From NCBI GenBank assembly GCA_963829835.1, contig CAWHKC010000004.1:2604001-2668000 (forward strand): DNA of 64,000 nt, in the 5' to 3' direction. The translations under genes and the position numbers were made by a program. The notes under the pieces are model-generated. The model made no database searches and was not told the DNA's origin. It worked only from the letters and a program-made list of their open reading frames with translations. Below, piece after piece: positions 11,045-20,494 of the stretch. Within the stretch, counting starts at the first letter, position 1, and the number at the start of each line of letters is the position of its first letter. The stretch comes from Berkiella sp963829835 (GTDB taxonomy: Bacteria; Pseudomonadota; Gammaproteobacteria; Berkiellales; Berkiellaceae).

Positions 11045-12403
11045 TCAAAAGAAATTGGCAATAAAGACAATGAGGATCCCCGTAGGCGCGATATAGCGAA
11101 TGGCAAATCGCCACGCAAGATAGATAAAACGAGAGGTCCCATCGAATTCTTCTATCACATCAGATTCTTTCATTATCCAACCTGCAAAAATACAATAAAG
11201 AAAAGCACCAATAGGTAATAAAATATTAATTGGAATATCGGTTAATGCCTGAAAAATACCCCAACGACCAAAGAGCTTTATCTCTTGCCAAATATTAAAC
11301 GAGAAAACAGAAGCTAAGCCTAGTAACCAGGCAGCCACACCAATATAGAAAGCACCTTTAGCGCGCGATATTTTCCAGCGCTCGTTTAAGAGAGCGACCA
11401 TAGGTTCACCCATCGATATGGAGGATGTCCAAGCGGCAAATAACAGTAAAATAAAAAAGAGAGCCCCAACAAGTTGTGAACCTGGCATATGACTAATCGC
11501 AATCGGTAAAACATGGAACATTAAACCGGGCCCACTTTCAGGCGTCAGCCCATGTGAGAATACAATCGGAAAAATAGCCAGACCTGAAAGAATGGCGACT
11601 AGAACGTCAAGTATTGAGATTATCATGACCGTTTTGACAAGGTTGGTTTCTTTTGAAAGATACGATCCATAAATCAATATGCAGCCAGCGCCTGTGGCTA
11701 AGGAGAAGAAAGCTTGCCCAAGTGCATCAATCACAGCACGCGAAGTGAGATCTTCTGGTCTAAAGAAAAATAAAAATTGGAATCCCTCTACAAAATTACC
11801 TTCAACTGCCGCATAGATGACAAGAATAATCAAAATTAAAAACAAGCCAGGCATCATCCACCTTGAAGCTCTTTCAATGCCTGCGTTCACGCCAAGGGCA
11901 ACAACAAGCATTGTTAAAAACATGAAAATAGAATGCCAAAGTGTTAACTGCAAAGGTGAGGCTAATAAGTTTTGCCAAATGTTCACAACATCTGTGGGGG
12001 ACGCCGTAACAAATAAGCCTTTAAGTGCATAAAAGAGATAGGCAATAGACCAACCCGCGACTACGCTATAAAAGCTAAGAACCAATAAAAGGGTAACAGC
12101 GCCTAGCCATCCTGTTATTTGCCAAGAGGTGCTTGATTTTGCTTGCTGAGCCAGCGTTGCCATCGTATTAACCGGATTTTGTCGACCTTTGCGTCCGATG
12201 AGGAGTTCAGCAATCATCGCCGGAATGCCAATTAATAAAATAAAGAATAAATAGGCAAGAACAAAAACGCCGCCGCCATTGTTGCCAGCCATGTAGGGAA
12301 ATTTCCAGATATTGCCAAGGCCAACCGCAGCACCTGCTGTGACCATAATAAAAGCAAATCGTGAACTCCATAAACTACGCGCTGGTTTGTTTTGTTCTTG
12401 CAT
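11045..12403 (-). CDS. Sodium-dependent transporter, NSS/SNF family
   Basis: 452 residues, almost entirely hydrophobic, with about eleven membrane segments. The N-terminus carries the family signature AAVGLGNIWKFPYMAGNNGG, where the unwound helix 1 binds Na+ and substrate, followed by ELLIGRKGRQNP. The family couples Na+ import to uptake of an amino acid or related compound. The substrate cannot be told from sequence. It is divergent from rlmD. Confidence 0.9.
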   Translation of the reverse strand: MQEQNKPARSLWSSRFAFIMVTAGAAVGLGNIWKFPYMAGNNGGGVFVLAYLFFILLIGIPAMIAELLIGRKGRQNPVNTMATLAQQAKSSTSWQITGWLGAVTLLLVLSFYSVVAGWSIAYLFYALKGLFVTASPTDVVNIWQNLLASPLQLTLWHSIFMFLTMLVVALGVNAGIERASRWMMPGLFLILIILVIYAAVEGNFVEGFQFLFFFRPEDLTSRAVIDALGQAFFSLATGAGCILIYGSYLSKETNLVKTVMIISILDVLVAILSGLAIFPIVFSHGLTPESGPGLMFHVLPIAISHMPGSQLVGALFFILLLFAAWTSSISMGEPMVALLNERWKISRAKGAFYIGVAAWLLGLASVFSFNIWQEIKLFGRWGIFQALTDIPINILLPIGAFLYCIFAGWIMKESDVIEEFDGTSRFIYLAWRFAIRYIAPTGILIVFIANFF

Positions 12404-12549
12404 GCAGCCATTCCCGAATGAGACTTAAAAAGGAAGGCGTAGGTTATAGCATTGTCACTAACCTTCACAAGAGATCTTAAAAAGTGAGGCGGCTGGATTA
12501 ATTTCTTTGTGTTAAAATGCCCCCTTTTTTTATAAGTAGTAGAGCTATT

Positions 12550-13878
12550 ATGTCCCGTCGAAGAAAGGTTATCCCTCAAGAAATTGTTGAAGTTGAAATA
12601 AACGCGCTATCACATGATGGTAGGGGTATTGCACGGCTTGATAATAAAATTATGTTTGTATTTGGGGCGCTACCTGGAGAGACGGTACGAGCGAAATATA
12701 CGGGTAGCTATTCGCGTTATAGCGAAGCAACGGCTATTGAAATATTGGTTAAGTCCGAAGAACGGGTAAAACCACCTTGTGAGCATTTTGGCGTTTGTGG
12801 TGGCTGTCAGATGCAACATTTACAAACAAATAAACAAATTCAACACAAACAAAAATTTCTCGAAGATTTGCTCACCAATCAAAGTAAAGTCATACCGGGT
12901 GAATGGCTTGCACCTTTAGAAGGCACAGTGAATGGATATCGACAAAAAGCCCGATTAGGTGTGCGTTATGTTGATAAAAAAGAGACGCTATTAGTTGGCT
13001 TCAGAGAGCAAGGCAACAATAAAATTGCCATCATAGAAAGTTGTTCAGTGCTTGATCCGCGTGTTGGCAAACACATACAAGCTTTGCGCGATGTTATCTC
13101 AGCATTGGAAGGGCGAGCGGCTATCCCTCAGATTGAAGTTGCCATAGGCGGGGAAGAGGTTGCACTTATATTTCGTCACTTGGAACCTTTATCTGAAAGT
13201 GACATCCATTCTTTAAAGTCATTTTGCCAGCGGTTTCAGTTCTCACTGTATTTTCAACCTGCGGGTGTTGAATCGGTTCATAAAGTCTTTCCGCCAAATA
13301 CTGATTTAAATCTCAAGTATCAACTGATTGATCAGCAGTTAACGTATCAGTTTCATCCCTTAGATTTTACGCAAGTGAATCATGACATCAATCAAAAAAT
13401 GGTGAATCAGGCTTTAGCACTTCTCAATCCACAGCCCACAGATACAATACTGGATTTATTTTGTGGCCTTGGAAATTTTAGCTTACCCTTTGCGCAACGT
13501 TCATCGCTCGTTGTAGGAGTAGAAGGAGCACCACAAATGGTTGAACGCGCTAAAGCAAATGCTGAGTTTAATCGACTCACTAATGTTGAGTTTCATGCCT
13601 TTGATTTGAGTAAGGATTTCTCCAGCCAAGGTTGGGCTAAACGAAAATACAATAAGATCATAATGGATCCGCCACGTTGCGGAGCACAAGAGATAGTTAA
13701 TCAGATATCTATACTCAAACCTAAAGAGATCTTATATATTTCATGTAATCCAGCAACCTTTGCGAGGGATGCAGCTATACTTGTTCAGCAATATGGGTAT
13801 CATTTAGCAAAAGTTGGGGTCATGGATATGTTTCCACATACCGCCCACGTCGAAACAATAGGATTGTTTCATTTATAA
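12550..13878 (+). CDS. rlmD: 23S rRNA (uracil-C5)-methyltransferase RlmD
   Basis: 442 residues from the ATG at 12550 (MSRRRKV), which fits the family better than an upstream in-frame ATG at 12517. An N-terminal TRAM domain (ALSHDGRGIAR) is followed by the iron-sulfur cysteines CEHFGVCGGC, the SAM-binding DLFCGLGNFSLP and the catalytic Cys motif ISCNPATFARD. It methylates U1939 of 23S rRNA. It is the first gene of an apparent operon with relA (12 bp gap) and mazG, the same order seen in many gammaproteobacteria. Confidence 0.93.
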   Translation: MSRRRKVIPQEIVEVEINALSHDGRGIARLDNKIMFVFGALPGETVRAKYTGSYSRYSEATAIEILVKSEERVKPPCEHFGVCGGCQMQHLQTNKQIQHKQKFLEDLLTNQSKVIPGEWLAPLEGTVNGYRQKARLGVRYVDKKETLLVGFREQGNNKIAIIESCSVLDPRVGKHIQALRDVISALEGRAAIPQIEVAIGGEEVALIFRHLEPLSESDIHSLKSFCQRFQFSLYFQPAGVESVHKVFPPNTDLNLKYQLIDQQLTYQFHPLDFTQVNHDINQKMVNQALALLNPQPTDTILDLFCGLGNFSLPFAQRSSLVVGVEGAPQMVERAKANAEFNRLTNVEFHAFDLSKDFSSQGWAKRKYNKIIMDPPRCGAQEIVNQISILKPKEILYISCNPATFARDAAILVQQYGYHLAKVGVMDMFPHTAHVETIGLFHL

Positions 13879-13890
13879 GGTCAGGATGGA

Positions 13891-16080
13891 ATGGTAAAGA
13901 TTAGAGACGATCTTCCTAAAGCGACTGATGGTAGTATTGACATCCAGAAATGGGTAGAGCGCATTGGCGCAAATCGCCCAGAAAAAGAAAAAGCTTTGCT
14001 CACCCAAGCAGCGATGTTAAGTCTTGAGCATGGTGGACACCATTTAACCTGTGTCAATGAATCGGGTTTACGTCAGGGACTCATTACCGCAGAGACCTTA
14101 GCTACCCTTGAACCAGATATTTCAACCCTTTTAGCCGCAATTGTTTATTTTCCAGCGCATTATGGCGAATTATCTTCGGATTTGATTAAAACCACTTTAG
14201 GAACTGAAGTCGCAACTTTAGTTTCTGGTGTTGTCCAAATCACCACCCGCACTTCCCAAGCAAAAGAGCAAACATCCGCACTTGCGCATGACAACTTGCG
14301 AAAAATGCTGCTTGCTGTGGTTGAAGATGTGAGAGTTGTTTTAATAAAACTTGCCGAAAGAATCACTTCATTAAGAGCCGCTGCAGTTTTAGACAAAGAA
14401 ATTCGACATCAATTTGCTCTTGAAACTAGAGATATATATGCGCCTCTTGCCAATCGCTTAGGTATTGGTCAAATCAAATGGGAATTAGAAGATTTTGCTT
14501 TTCGTTATCTTGAGCCTGATGCTTATAAACATATTGCAAAATTATTGGATGAAAAACGACTTGATCGGGAAATCTATGTCAAAAATGTTATCGAGCAGAT
14601 AAAACAATCCTTAACCAGTGAGAATATTGAATCTGAAGTAACAGGGCGAGTCAAACATATATATAGTATCTGGCGAAAAATGATCAGAAAAAATCTTGAT
14701 TTTCAAGATATATATGATGTTCGTGCCGTTCGTATATTGGTGCCTGAAGTCAGAGATTGCTATGGTGCTTTAGGCGTGGTGCATTCACTTTGGCAGCATA
14801 TTCCTAAAGAATTTGATGATTATATTGCAACTCCAAAAGAAAATGGTTATCGCTCTTTGCACACTGCCGTTATAGGTCCTGAAGGACGCACACTTGAAAT
14901 TCAGATCCGTACTTTCAATATGCACCAAGAAGCAGAGCTAGGTGTAGCCGCTCATTGGTTATATAAAGAAGGTGGTAAACTTGATCCTGGTTATCAGAAG
15001 AAGTTGAACACTTTACGACAGATTTTAGATTGGAGTGAGCAAGCCAATGATGGCGACGTCAATGAGGTATTATTACAAGAGTTATTAGAAGATAGAGTTT
15101 ATATTTTTACCCCACAAGGCGATGTCATCGATTTACCTTTAACGTCCACACCATTAGATTTTGCTTATCATATTCATACAGATCTTGGTCATCGTTGCCG
15201 GGGTGCTAAAGTTAACGGTTCTATTGTGCCGCTTAACTATCAATTATCTTCAGGCGAACAAGTAGAAATACTGTCGGTGAAGGAAGGTTCTCCCAGTCGA
15301 GACTGGCTCAACCCCAATTTGGGGTATATCAATAGCGTTCGAGCGCGCGCCAAAGTGCATACTTGGTTTAAGCGCCAAGCAAGAGATCAAAATATTTCTC
15401 AAGGCAGAGAAATGTTAGAAAAGGAATTCAAACGACTTGGTCTTGAAGTCGCAGGTCTTGGAAAAAGCTTAACAAAACTCGGTTTAAAGTCACTTGATGA
15501 TCTTTATGCTTCTATTGGGGGCGGTGATTTACGAATCATTCAAGTCATTAATGCCCTACAAAAAACTGAGCCGTTAAACGAAGATATTACAACGCATTTA
15601 TCAAAGCCTTCAATCCAGCAATCCGATATTACTATCCAAGGGGTTGGTAATTTATTATGCCATTTCGGTCGTTGCTGTAAGCCATTGCCAGGGGATCGAA
15701 TTGTTGGGTATATTACCTTAGGACGTGGCGTTACTATACATCGCCAAGATTGCATCAATATTTTGAATAAGCCCGAAGAAGAACAAAGATTAATCCAAGT
15801 GGATTGGGGCGAAACCAGACGTAACTTTTATCCTGTTGATATCAGTATTCGTGCCTATGATAGGCAAGGCTTGCTACGGGATATTACCTCGATTTTGAGT
15901 AATGAAAAATTAAACGTGCTAGCCGTGAATACCCTTACTAATAAAGACGATAATATTGCCAATTTGGTGCTTACCTTGGAAATATCAGACTTAAGTGCCT
16001 TAATGAATATTCTCAATAAGATTACTCAACTGCCCAATGTGTTAGAAGCACATCGCTTACATTCTGAAGGTCATAAATAA
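13891..16080 (+). CDS. relA: (p)ppGpp synthetase RelA
   Basis: 729 residues, near the usual 744. The N-terminal hydrolase-like domain is degenerate: the metal-binding HDxxED is replaced by FPAHYGEL, as in synthesis-only RelA enzymes. The synthetase domain has KHIYSIWRKM and ENGYRSLHTAV. TGS (RVYIFTPQGDVIDLP), a zinc-finger-like region (GRCCKPLPGD) and a C-terminal ACT domain (RQGLLRDITSIL) follow. It makes (p)ppGpp on stalled ribosomes. In Legionellales this alarmone feeds the LetA/LetS switch, and letS lies 5 kb away in this window. Confidence 0.93.
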   Translation: MVKIRDDLPKATDGSIDIQKWVERIGANRPEKEKALLTQAAMLSLEHGGHHLTCVNESGLRQGLITAETLATLEPDISTLLAAIVYFPAHYGELSSDLIKTTLGTEVATLVSGVVQITTRTSQAKEQTSALAHDNLRKMLLAVVEDVRVVLIKLAERITSLRAAAVLDKEIRHQFALETRDIYAPLANRLGIGQIKWELEDFAFRYLEPDAYKHIAKLLDEKRLDREIYVKNVIEQIKQSLTSENIESEVTGRVKHIYSIWRKMIRKNLDFQDIYDVRAVRILVPEVRDCYGALGVVHSLWQHIPKEFDDYIATPKENGYRSLHTAVIGPEGRTLEIQIRTFNMHQEAELGVAAHWLYKEGGKLDPGYQKKLNTLRQILDWSEQANDGDVNEVLLQELLEDRVYIFTPQGDVIDLPLTSTPLDFAYHIHTDLGHRCRGAKVNGSIVPLNYQLSSGEQVEILSVKEGSPSRDWLNPNLGYINSVRARAKVHTWFKRQARDQNISQGREMLEKEFKRLGLEVAGLGKSLTKLGLKSLDDLYASIGGGDLRIIQVINALQKTEPLNEDITTHLSKPSIQQSDITIQGVGNLLCHFGRCCKPLPGDRIVGYITLGRGVTIHRQDCINILNKPEEEQRLIQVDWGETRRNFYPVDISIRAYDRQGLLRDITSILSNEKLNVLAVNTLTNKDDNIANLVLTLEISDLSALMNILNKITQLPNVLEAHRLHSEGHK

Positions 16081-16083
16081 GAC

Positions 16084-16881
16084 ATGTCACATCAAATTAA
16101 ACTCGATGAGTTGCTGGCCATCATGGCTAAATTACGCGATCCGGAAAAAGGTTGTCCCTGGGATAAAGCGCAAACACTTGAATCCATAGTGCCCCATACC
16201 ATTGAAGAAGCCTATGAAGTCAGTGATGCCATTGAAAGTGGAAAACCAGAAGATATCAAATCAGAACTGGCAGATTTACTGCTGCAAATTGTTTTTTATT
16301 GTCAAATTGGCAAAGAAAAGGGGATGTTTGATTTTGCCAGTGTGGTAGCAGAACTCAAAGAAAAATTAATCAGAAGACATCCTCATATTTTCAGTGATAC
16401 CGTCGTTGAAGGAAGTGAACACCACAATCTATGGGAATCTTTAAAAGAAAAAGAACGCCAAGAAAAACTGCAATCAGGTAACACAGTCTTGGCGGATGTT
16501 GCTAAACATCTGCCTGCGCTCTCCCGTGCTCAAAAACTACAAGCTCGTGCGGCCAGAGTCGGATTTGACTGGCCCCATATTCAGTTTGTGCTCGATAAAA
16601 TTCAAGAAGAAGTCAAAGAATTTGAAGAAGCTTATGCTTCAAATAATATTGAAGCGGCCAAAGAAGAATTAGGCGATATCTTGTTTGTTTGCGCCAATTT
16701 AGCACGGCACATCAAATCCGATGCAGAAACGATTTTACGCACCGCTAATAAGAAGTTTGAACGTCGGTTTAATGGCGTAGAAGAACGCGTCATTGCCTCA
16801 GGAAGAGCCTGGGATAGTTATTCCTTAGATGAATTAGACCACTATTGGAATCAAGTCAAAGAACACGAAAAAGCGATTTAA
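16084..16881 (+). CDS. mazG: Nucleoside triphosphate pyrophosphohydrolase MazG
   Basis: 265 residues with two MazG modules. The first has CPWDKAQT, EEAYEVSDAI and ELADLLLQIVFY; the second has EEVKEFEEAY and EELGDILFVCANLARH. The E-x-x-E and E-x-x-D metal ligands are intact in both. It hydrolyses NTPs to NMPs and pyrophosphate. It starts three bases after relA stops, so the two genes are co-transcribed. Confidence 0.93.
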   Translation: MSHQIKLDELLAIMAKLRDPEKGCPWDKAQTLESIVPHTIEEAYEVSDAIESGKPEDIKSELADLLLQIVFYCQIGKEKGMFDFASVVAELKEKLIRRHPHIFSDTVVEGSEHHNLWESLKEKERQEKLQSGNTVLADVAKHLPALSRAQKLQARAARVGFDWPHIQFVLDKIQEEVKEFEEAYASNNIEAAKEELGDILFVCANLARHIKSDAETILRTANKKFERRFNGVEERVIASGRAWDSYSLDELDHYWNQVKEHEKAI

Positions 16882-16906
16882 TTCAGCAAAGTCATCAGTT
16901 GGCTTC

Positions 16907-18052
16907 TTATTTCTTTTTACTTAACTTATGCCAGCTTGAGGTAATAGTGAGTTCCTCTAATTCTTCTATACATTCTAAGGAGTCAGCTTCTTCTGCCTCT
17001 TCTGAACTGTTGTCAGGGAATCTATAGTTATTTTTATAAGATTCATCCAACATACTTTGATAAAACGCCTTTGGTATATTCTTTATGTAATCTTTAAACA
17101 TATGTTCCATGTAAGCTAAATATATCGTTTTCCTTTGCGAAAGTGCGTCATCCACATCATGAGTATCTGTCATTTGAGTACAAACTTTAATGATTTCGTC
17201 ATGAATGTCCTGGATCTCATAAATAAAATCTGCAGTTTTCTCGTTAACACTATATGAAGAAATCTCTGGGCGCAGGATTAGAATTAATGCCAAAACCCCT
17301 GGATTTAAAACAAATAAGCGATCTAGGAGTGACGTTCCATTCACCTTTATATTAAAATTCAATCCTCTACACTTTGTTCTGGCTATTAATCTGCAAAAAC
17401 AATTTGATTCTTCTGGCATAGTTACTGTTTTTACAACACTCCACAAAGGTGTTTTTCCCTTACTACGCCCGTTCATTGCCGGTTCATTCCAAGCTTCTGT
17501 TGGCACATTATCTATCACGGTATTTAATATAGGGATTAAACTCTGATTCGAAGTTACGGAAGCACACAACAGCCAAAGAGGAGAACGGTTTAAAAAATAC
17601 GCGGTTTTTTGTCTGCTTATCCAACCAGTTGATAAGTTAGCATGTTCAATCGCAGATAAAATAGACTGCGCGTATTTATTTTTCCTGCACGCTGATAAAG
17701 TGACATTCCAAAGGGGGGTAGAACCTTCATTTTTGAATCCAGTAATCACGGAGATAGTCCAAAGATGAGGTTGAATGTGTTCCAGGGCAGCATATAAAAA
17801 TTCTAAAATAGGTTCATGTATGATAGCCATTTCCGTGAGTAGTCCTAAGATGGACTGACCTTGAATGATTTTCTCTAGGTTAATATAACGCAGCACATTG
17901 GCGTTCAGTAAAGCATAAAATTCAAAAATTTTAGTATCATCAAAACTAGCTGGGTTTTCATGAAAGAGCAGCAACAAATCTTCTAATGTTTTTTGTTTTT
18001 CTAATGCGAATTGTTGAGAGGCTTTGCTTTGATTAAATAAAGTTAACAACAT
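16907..18052 (-). CDS. Unknown protein with ankyrin-like units and acidic tail
   Basis: 381 residues of no family I can name. Several segments read G-S-T-P-L-W, R-S-P-L-W-L-L-C and K-T-P-L-W-S-V-V at about 45-50 residue spacing, reminiscent of the TPLH turn of ankyrin repeats but too diverged to assign. Near the C-terminus is a Glu-rich stretch (EEAEEADSLECIEELEELT) followed by a short basic end (KLSKKK), resembling the Glu-rich export signals of Dot/Icm substrates. No signal peptide or membrane segment. A translocated effector is plausible but unproven. Confidence 0.6.
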   Translation of the reverse strand: MLLTLFNQSKASQQFALEKQKTLEDLLLLFHENPASFDDTKIFEFYALLNANVLRYINLEKIIQGQSILGLLTEMAIIHEPILEFLYAALEHIQPHLWTISVITGFKNEGSTPLWNVTLSACRKNKYAQSILSAIEHANLSTGWISRQKTAYFLNRSPLWLLCASVTSNQSLIPILNTVIDNVPTEAWNEPAMNGRSKGKTPLWSVVKTVTMPEESNCFCRLIARTKCRGLNFNIKVNGTSLLDRLFVLNPGVLALILILRPEISSYSVNEKTADFIYEIQDIHDEIIKVCTQMTDTHDVDDALSQRKTIYLAYMEHMFKDYIKNIPKAFYQSMLDESYKNNYRFPDNSSEEAEEADSLECIEELEELTITSSWHKLSKKK

Positions 18053-18366
18053 GATGCTCTTGAACCTTTGTTTATAGATTGCTGATCATCAAGGCGCTAT
18101 TACATCTGAGTCAATATTATTTTGTACTCAACAGATACATAGTTAACAAACTTAGTTTCGCTCTGGGAGTTGGCAGGGGTCCAATGTATGCGAGCATTCA
18201 CACATATTTAACATTCACCCCACCCTTCTTAGCTGCGGTTAGCAGCGAAACATTATTCCTTTATTTCTAGCTTATATCTAAGCAAATAATCATTTAGCTA
18301 TTTTTACCACAGTAATAAACAAAGTCTTCATTTAGATTAACCTCATTCATTTTACTTGGAGATTTT
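18053..18366. other. Intergenic region between divergent accessory genes
   Basis: 314 bp. Apart from GGAG shortly before the ankyrin gene start at 18367 I see nothing convincing. A 63-codon plus-strand frame at 18079-18270 lacks a ribosome site and protein-like composition. Confidence 0.5.
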
Positions 18367-18988
18367 ATGTTACAGGGTATAGGAAATTCATATAAAGCGT
18401 TTATATTAGCAGTAGAAAGTCGTGATCTTGAGCAGGTTAATCGATGGTTAGAAAATCCGGATGTTGTTGCAGAAATTGATAATGATGGGAATGAAGCACT
18501 TAGAATTGCGGCAAGACATGGTAGCGATGATATTGTTAATCGATTATTAGAATATCCTGCTGTTGTTGCTAAAGTAGCAGATTATGAAAATCGAGCGCTT
18601 GCTTGGGCCGTTGGGGCATCGGGTGGAAATGGTAACATCAAGATTGTGAATCGTTTGTTAGAATTTCCCGCAGTCGTTAACGATATTGATATTGATTTTA
18701 ATGGCGCATTAAGAGAAGCAGCAGCCAGCGGTAACCTTGAAATCGTTAATCGATTGATTTAAAGAAAAATCCAATAACCTGATGTTCAGAATGAGTATCG
18801 GTTTACATTTTTTGAGAAAAAAGAGTTTACCCAAAGAACTAGAGCCCTTCATCTTTACCGATATGGCTCGTGAATTATATGGATCAAAAACGGAAAAGTT
18901 TTTATTAAAAGCGAAAGAAACGGCGGTTAGGTATAGTGAAACATCCATCAAAGAACCGAATTGTAAAAAGGTTAAATGTCCTCGTTAA
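18367..18988 (+). pseudogene. Decayed ankyrin-repeat gene
   Basis: The gene starts at the ATG at 18367, with TTGGAG upstream, and encodes 131 residues with three ankyrin units ending in V-N-R-L-L-E-x-P-A-V. It stops at 18760-18762 in the middle of a repeat (EIVNRLI). Protein-like sequence continues out of frame: the same frame resumes PDVQNEYRFTFFEKKEFTQR after two stops, and another frame (18782-18988) ends NCKKVKCPR with helical, Lys-rich composition. A frameshift plus point mutations has therefore broken a longer gene. It lies directly beside two insertion sequences. Confidence 0.65.
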
Positions 18989-19010
18989 TGCAAAAGCGTG
19001 CATAATCAAC

Positions 19011-19028
19011 ATTTTGCCATAGCAAAAT
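19011..19028. repeat. Perfect inverted repeat ATTTTGC-CATA-GCAAAAT
   Basis: Seven-base arms with a four-base loop, just after the ankyrin relic and before the IS target repeat. It may be a weak terminator for that gene. Confidence 0.4.
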
Positions 19029-19035
19029 AAGTGTC

Positions 19036-19051
19036 AGGGCAAAGTTATGGG
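19036..19051. repeat. Left 16-bp direct repeat flanking the IS pair
   Basis: AGGGCAAAGTTATGGG, identical to 21924-21939 on the other side of both insertion sequences. A 14-base version lies between them. It fits a long target-site duplication. Confidence 0.75.
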
Positions 19052-20480
19052 GTGTTAGGGCAATTTAGAAATGTCCTAGCCCCCAGCAAGTTAAAAATGT
19101 CCGCTGGTTATATTATCATTGACCCTTCTAAGTGGGGCATTGTTCCTAGAGATGGGTTGATTAGTCATTCTTTGGTTTAAAAATTCATGCATTTGTCTTA
19201 TTCCCATGACCCGCTCTTGGAAATCATATTTTCTGATTGTTTCGTATTCTAAAGTATTATTACCATAGTAAAGTTTGATTTCGCCATTAGATGATTCACT
19301 AACAGTGATTGATTTACCGATCATACTACGTGGATGTCGTTGATTCTTAATCATAAATAAAGATTTTTTAAAACTGATGGTGAGTTGCTTTGATATTTTC
19401 CTAATCGATTGAATGGTAAATGTTCTATCAAGTGATAGTTTCTCTTTGTCTGTTAGTGGTACATGAGCGTTTCCTTCTAATTTTGGCACTTTACCAAAGC
19501 GTTTGTTATGAGCCACAAGATAAGTGCGTAGAAATTCATTTCCTTGTTCCATAGTTGAAATATTATGATATCTGAGGTCTTTAATCAGTCTATCTTGTAA
19601 AGTACGATTTGCACGTTCAACACGGCCTTTTGCTTGTGGGCTATTGGCGTTTATTATTGTGATATCTAGACTCTCTAATGCTCGTCCAAATTGCGTAAAA
19701 CCATCACCTAATTTAGCTTCAGGATGATTTACTTTAAATACATTATGTTTATCAACATAAAAGGCACTAGGTTTTCCATGTTCAACAAGATAATTTTTGA
19801 CTGTGTCAAAGTAATCAAAAGTGGTTTCTGCTTTAACAAATCGTAATTGAAGAAAACAGCTTGTTGCATCATCAATTAGGACCAACAATGTACATTTAGG
19901 TCCACGCCCTTCAAACCAATCATGAACAGAACCATCCATTTGTACCAGCTCGCCCATAGTAGAACGCTTATGTCTAGGTTGATGTAACGTTAACTCTTTA
20001 GCAGCTTTTACTTGACGGATGTTTGCTTCATGCATCCATTGCCTAATAGTTTCTTTAGAGATATGAATTTGATAATGCTCAGTAAGCTTTTCAGAGGCTA
20101 GTGTTGGGCCATAATCCTCGTAGTGCTCACGAATAAGTGACAACACACGATCTTTAAGTTTGTCGCTATGTCGATGGTTTGATTTACCTCTCTTTTTGGA
20201 TATTAGTGCGGGCGCACCACCATCCAAATAGGCCTTCTTCAGTCTTCTTAAGTGCCTAGGGGTGAGGTCTAAGTAGCTAGCTCCAAGCGTCAAAGAGAGC
20301 CGCTTATCGATGATCTTTTCTAGTATTTTCAACGTGTAAACTTCTTTTTCGCTCATGGTAAATGTCCCCTGCATAGCCCTCTCCTTGGGAAGTTTGCACA
20401 TACATCAAGTATGGCTGAAGATTTACACAGCGGACATTTCTAAATTGCTCAAAGCGGACATTTGAAAATTGCTCTTACAC
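19052..20480 (-). mobile_element. Insertion sequence copy 1, ISNCY (IS1202-like)
   Basis: A 1429-bp element bounded by imperfect terminal inverted repeats: GTGTTAGGGCAATTTAGAAA on the left and, read inward from the right, GTGTAAGAGCAATTTTCAAA. Both ends also carry a second inner copy of an AAATGTCCGC-like sequence, likely transposase-binding repeats. A single transposase fills the element. Long direct repeats next to the ends fit the IS1202-like group, which is known for long target duplications. Confidence 0.85.
19091..20374 (-). CDS. Transposase of IS copy 1
   Basis: 427 residues from the ATG at 20374, preferred over 20401 because AAGGAG lies six bases upstream. N-terminal helix-turn-helix regions (about 25-115) include TPRHLRRLKKAYLDGG and ISKETIRQWM. 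The DDE core follows, with LVQMDGSVHDWFEGRG, YVDKHNVFK and SPQAKGRVERANRTLQDR carrying the D, D and E. The length is full and no frame is broken, so it should be active. Identical to the copy at 20534-21817. Confidence 0.93.
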   Translation of the reverse strand: MQGTFTMSEKEVYTLKILEKIIDKRLSLTLGASYLDLTPRHLRRLKKAYLDGGAPALISKKRGKSNHRHSDKLKDRVLSLIREHYEDYGPTLASEKLTEHYQIHISKETIRQWMHEANIRQVKAAKELTLHQPRHKRSTMGELVQMDGSVHDWFEGRGPKCTLLVLIDDATSCFLQLRFVKAETTFDYFDTVKNYLVEHGKPSAFYVDKHNVFKVNHPEAKLGDGFTQFGRALESLDITIINANSPQAKGRVERANRTLQDRLIKDLRYHNISTMEQGNEFLRTYLVAHNKRFGKVPKLEGNAHVPLTDKEKLSLDRTFTIQSIRKISKQLTISFKKSLFMIKNQRHPRSMIGKSITVSESSNGEIKLYYGNNTLEYETIRKYDFQERVMGIRQMHEFLNQRMTNQPISRNNAPLRRVNDNITSGHF

Positions 20481-20494
20481 AGGGCAAAGTTATG
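20481..20494. repeat. Middle copy of the target repeat, 14 bp
   Basis: AGGGCAAAGTTATG, the only sequence separating the two IS copies. It is two G shorter than the outer copies. Confidence 0.75.

Noticed and set aside
14160..14396. Minus-strand 78-codon frame
   Set aside because: Antisense of relA.
18079..18270. 63-codon plus-strand frame
   Set aside because: No ribosome site or recognisable features, in an AT-rich gap.
18367..18762. Complete small ankyrin protein
   Set aside because: The frame ends inside a repeat, and protein-like sequence continues in shifted frames, so it is a broken gene.
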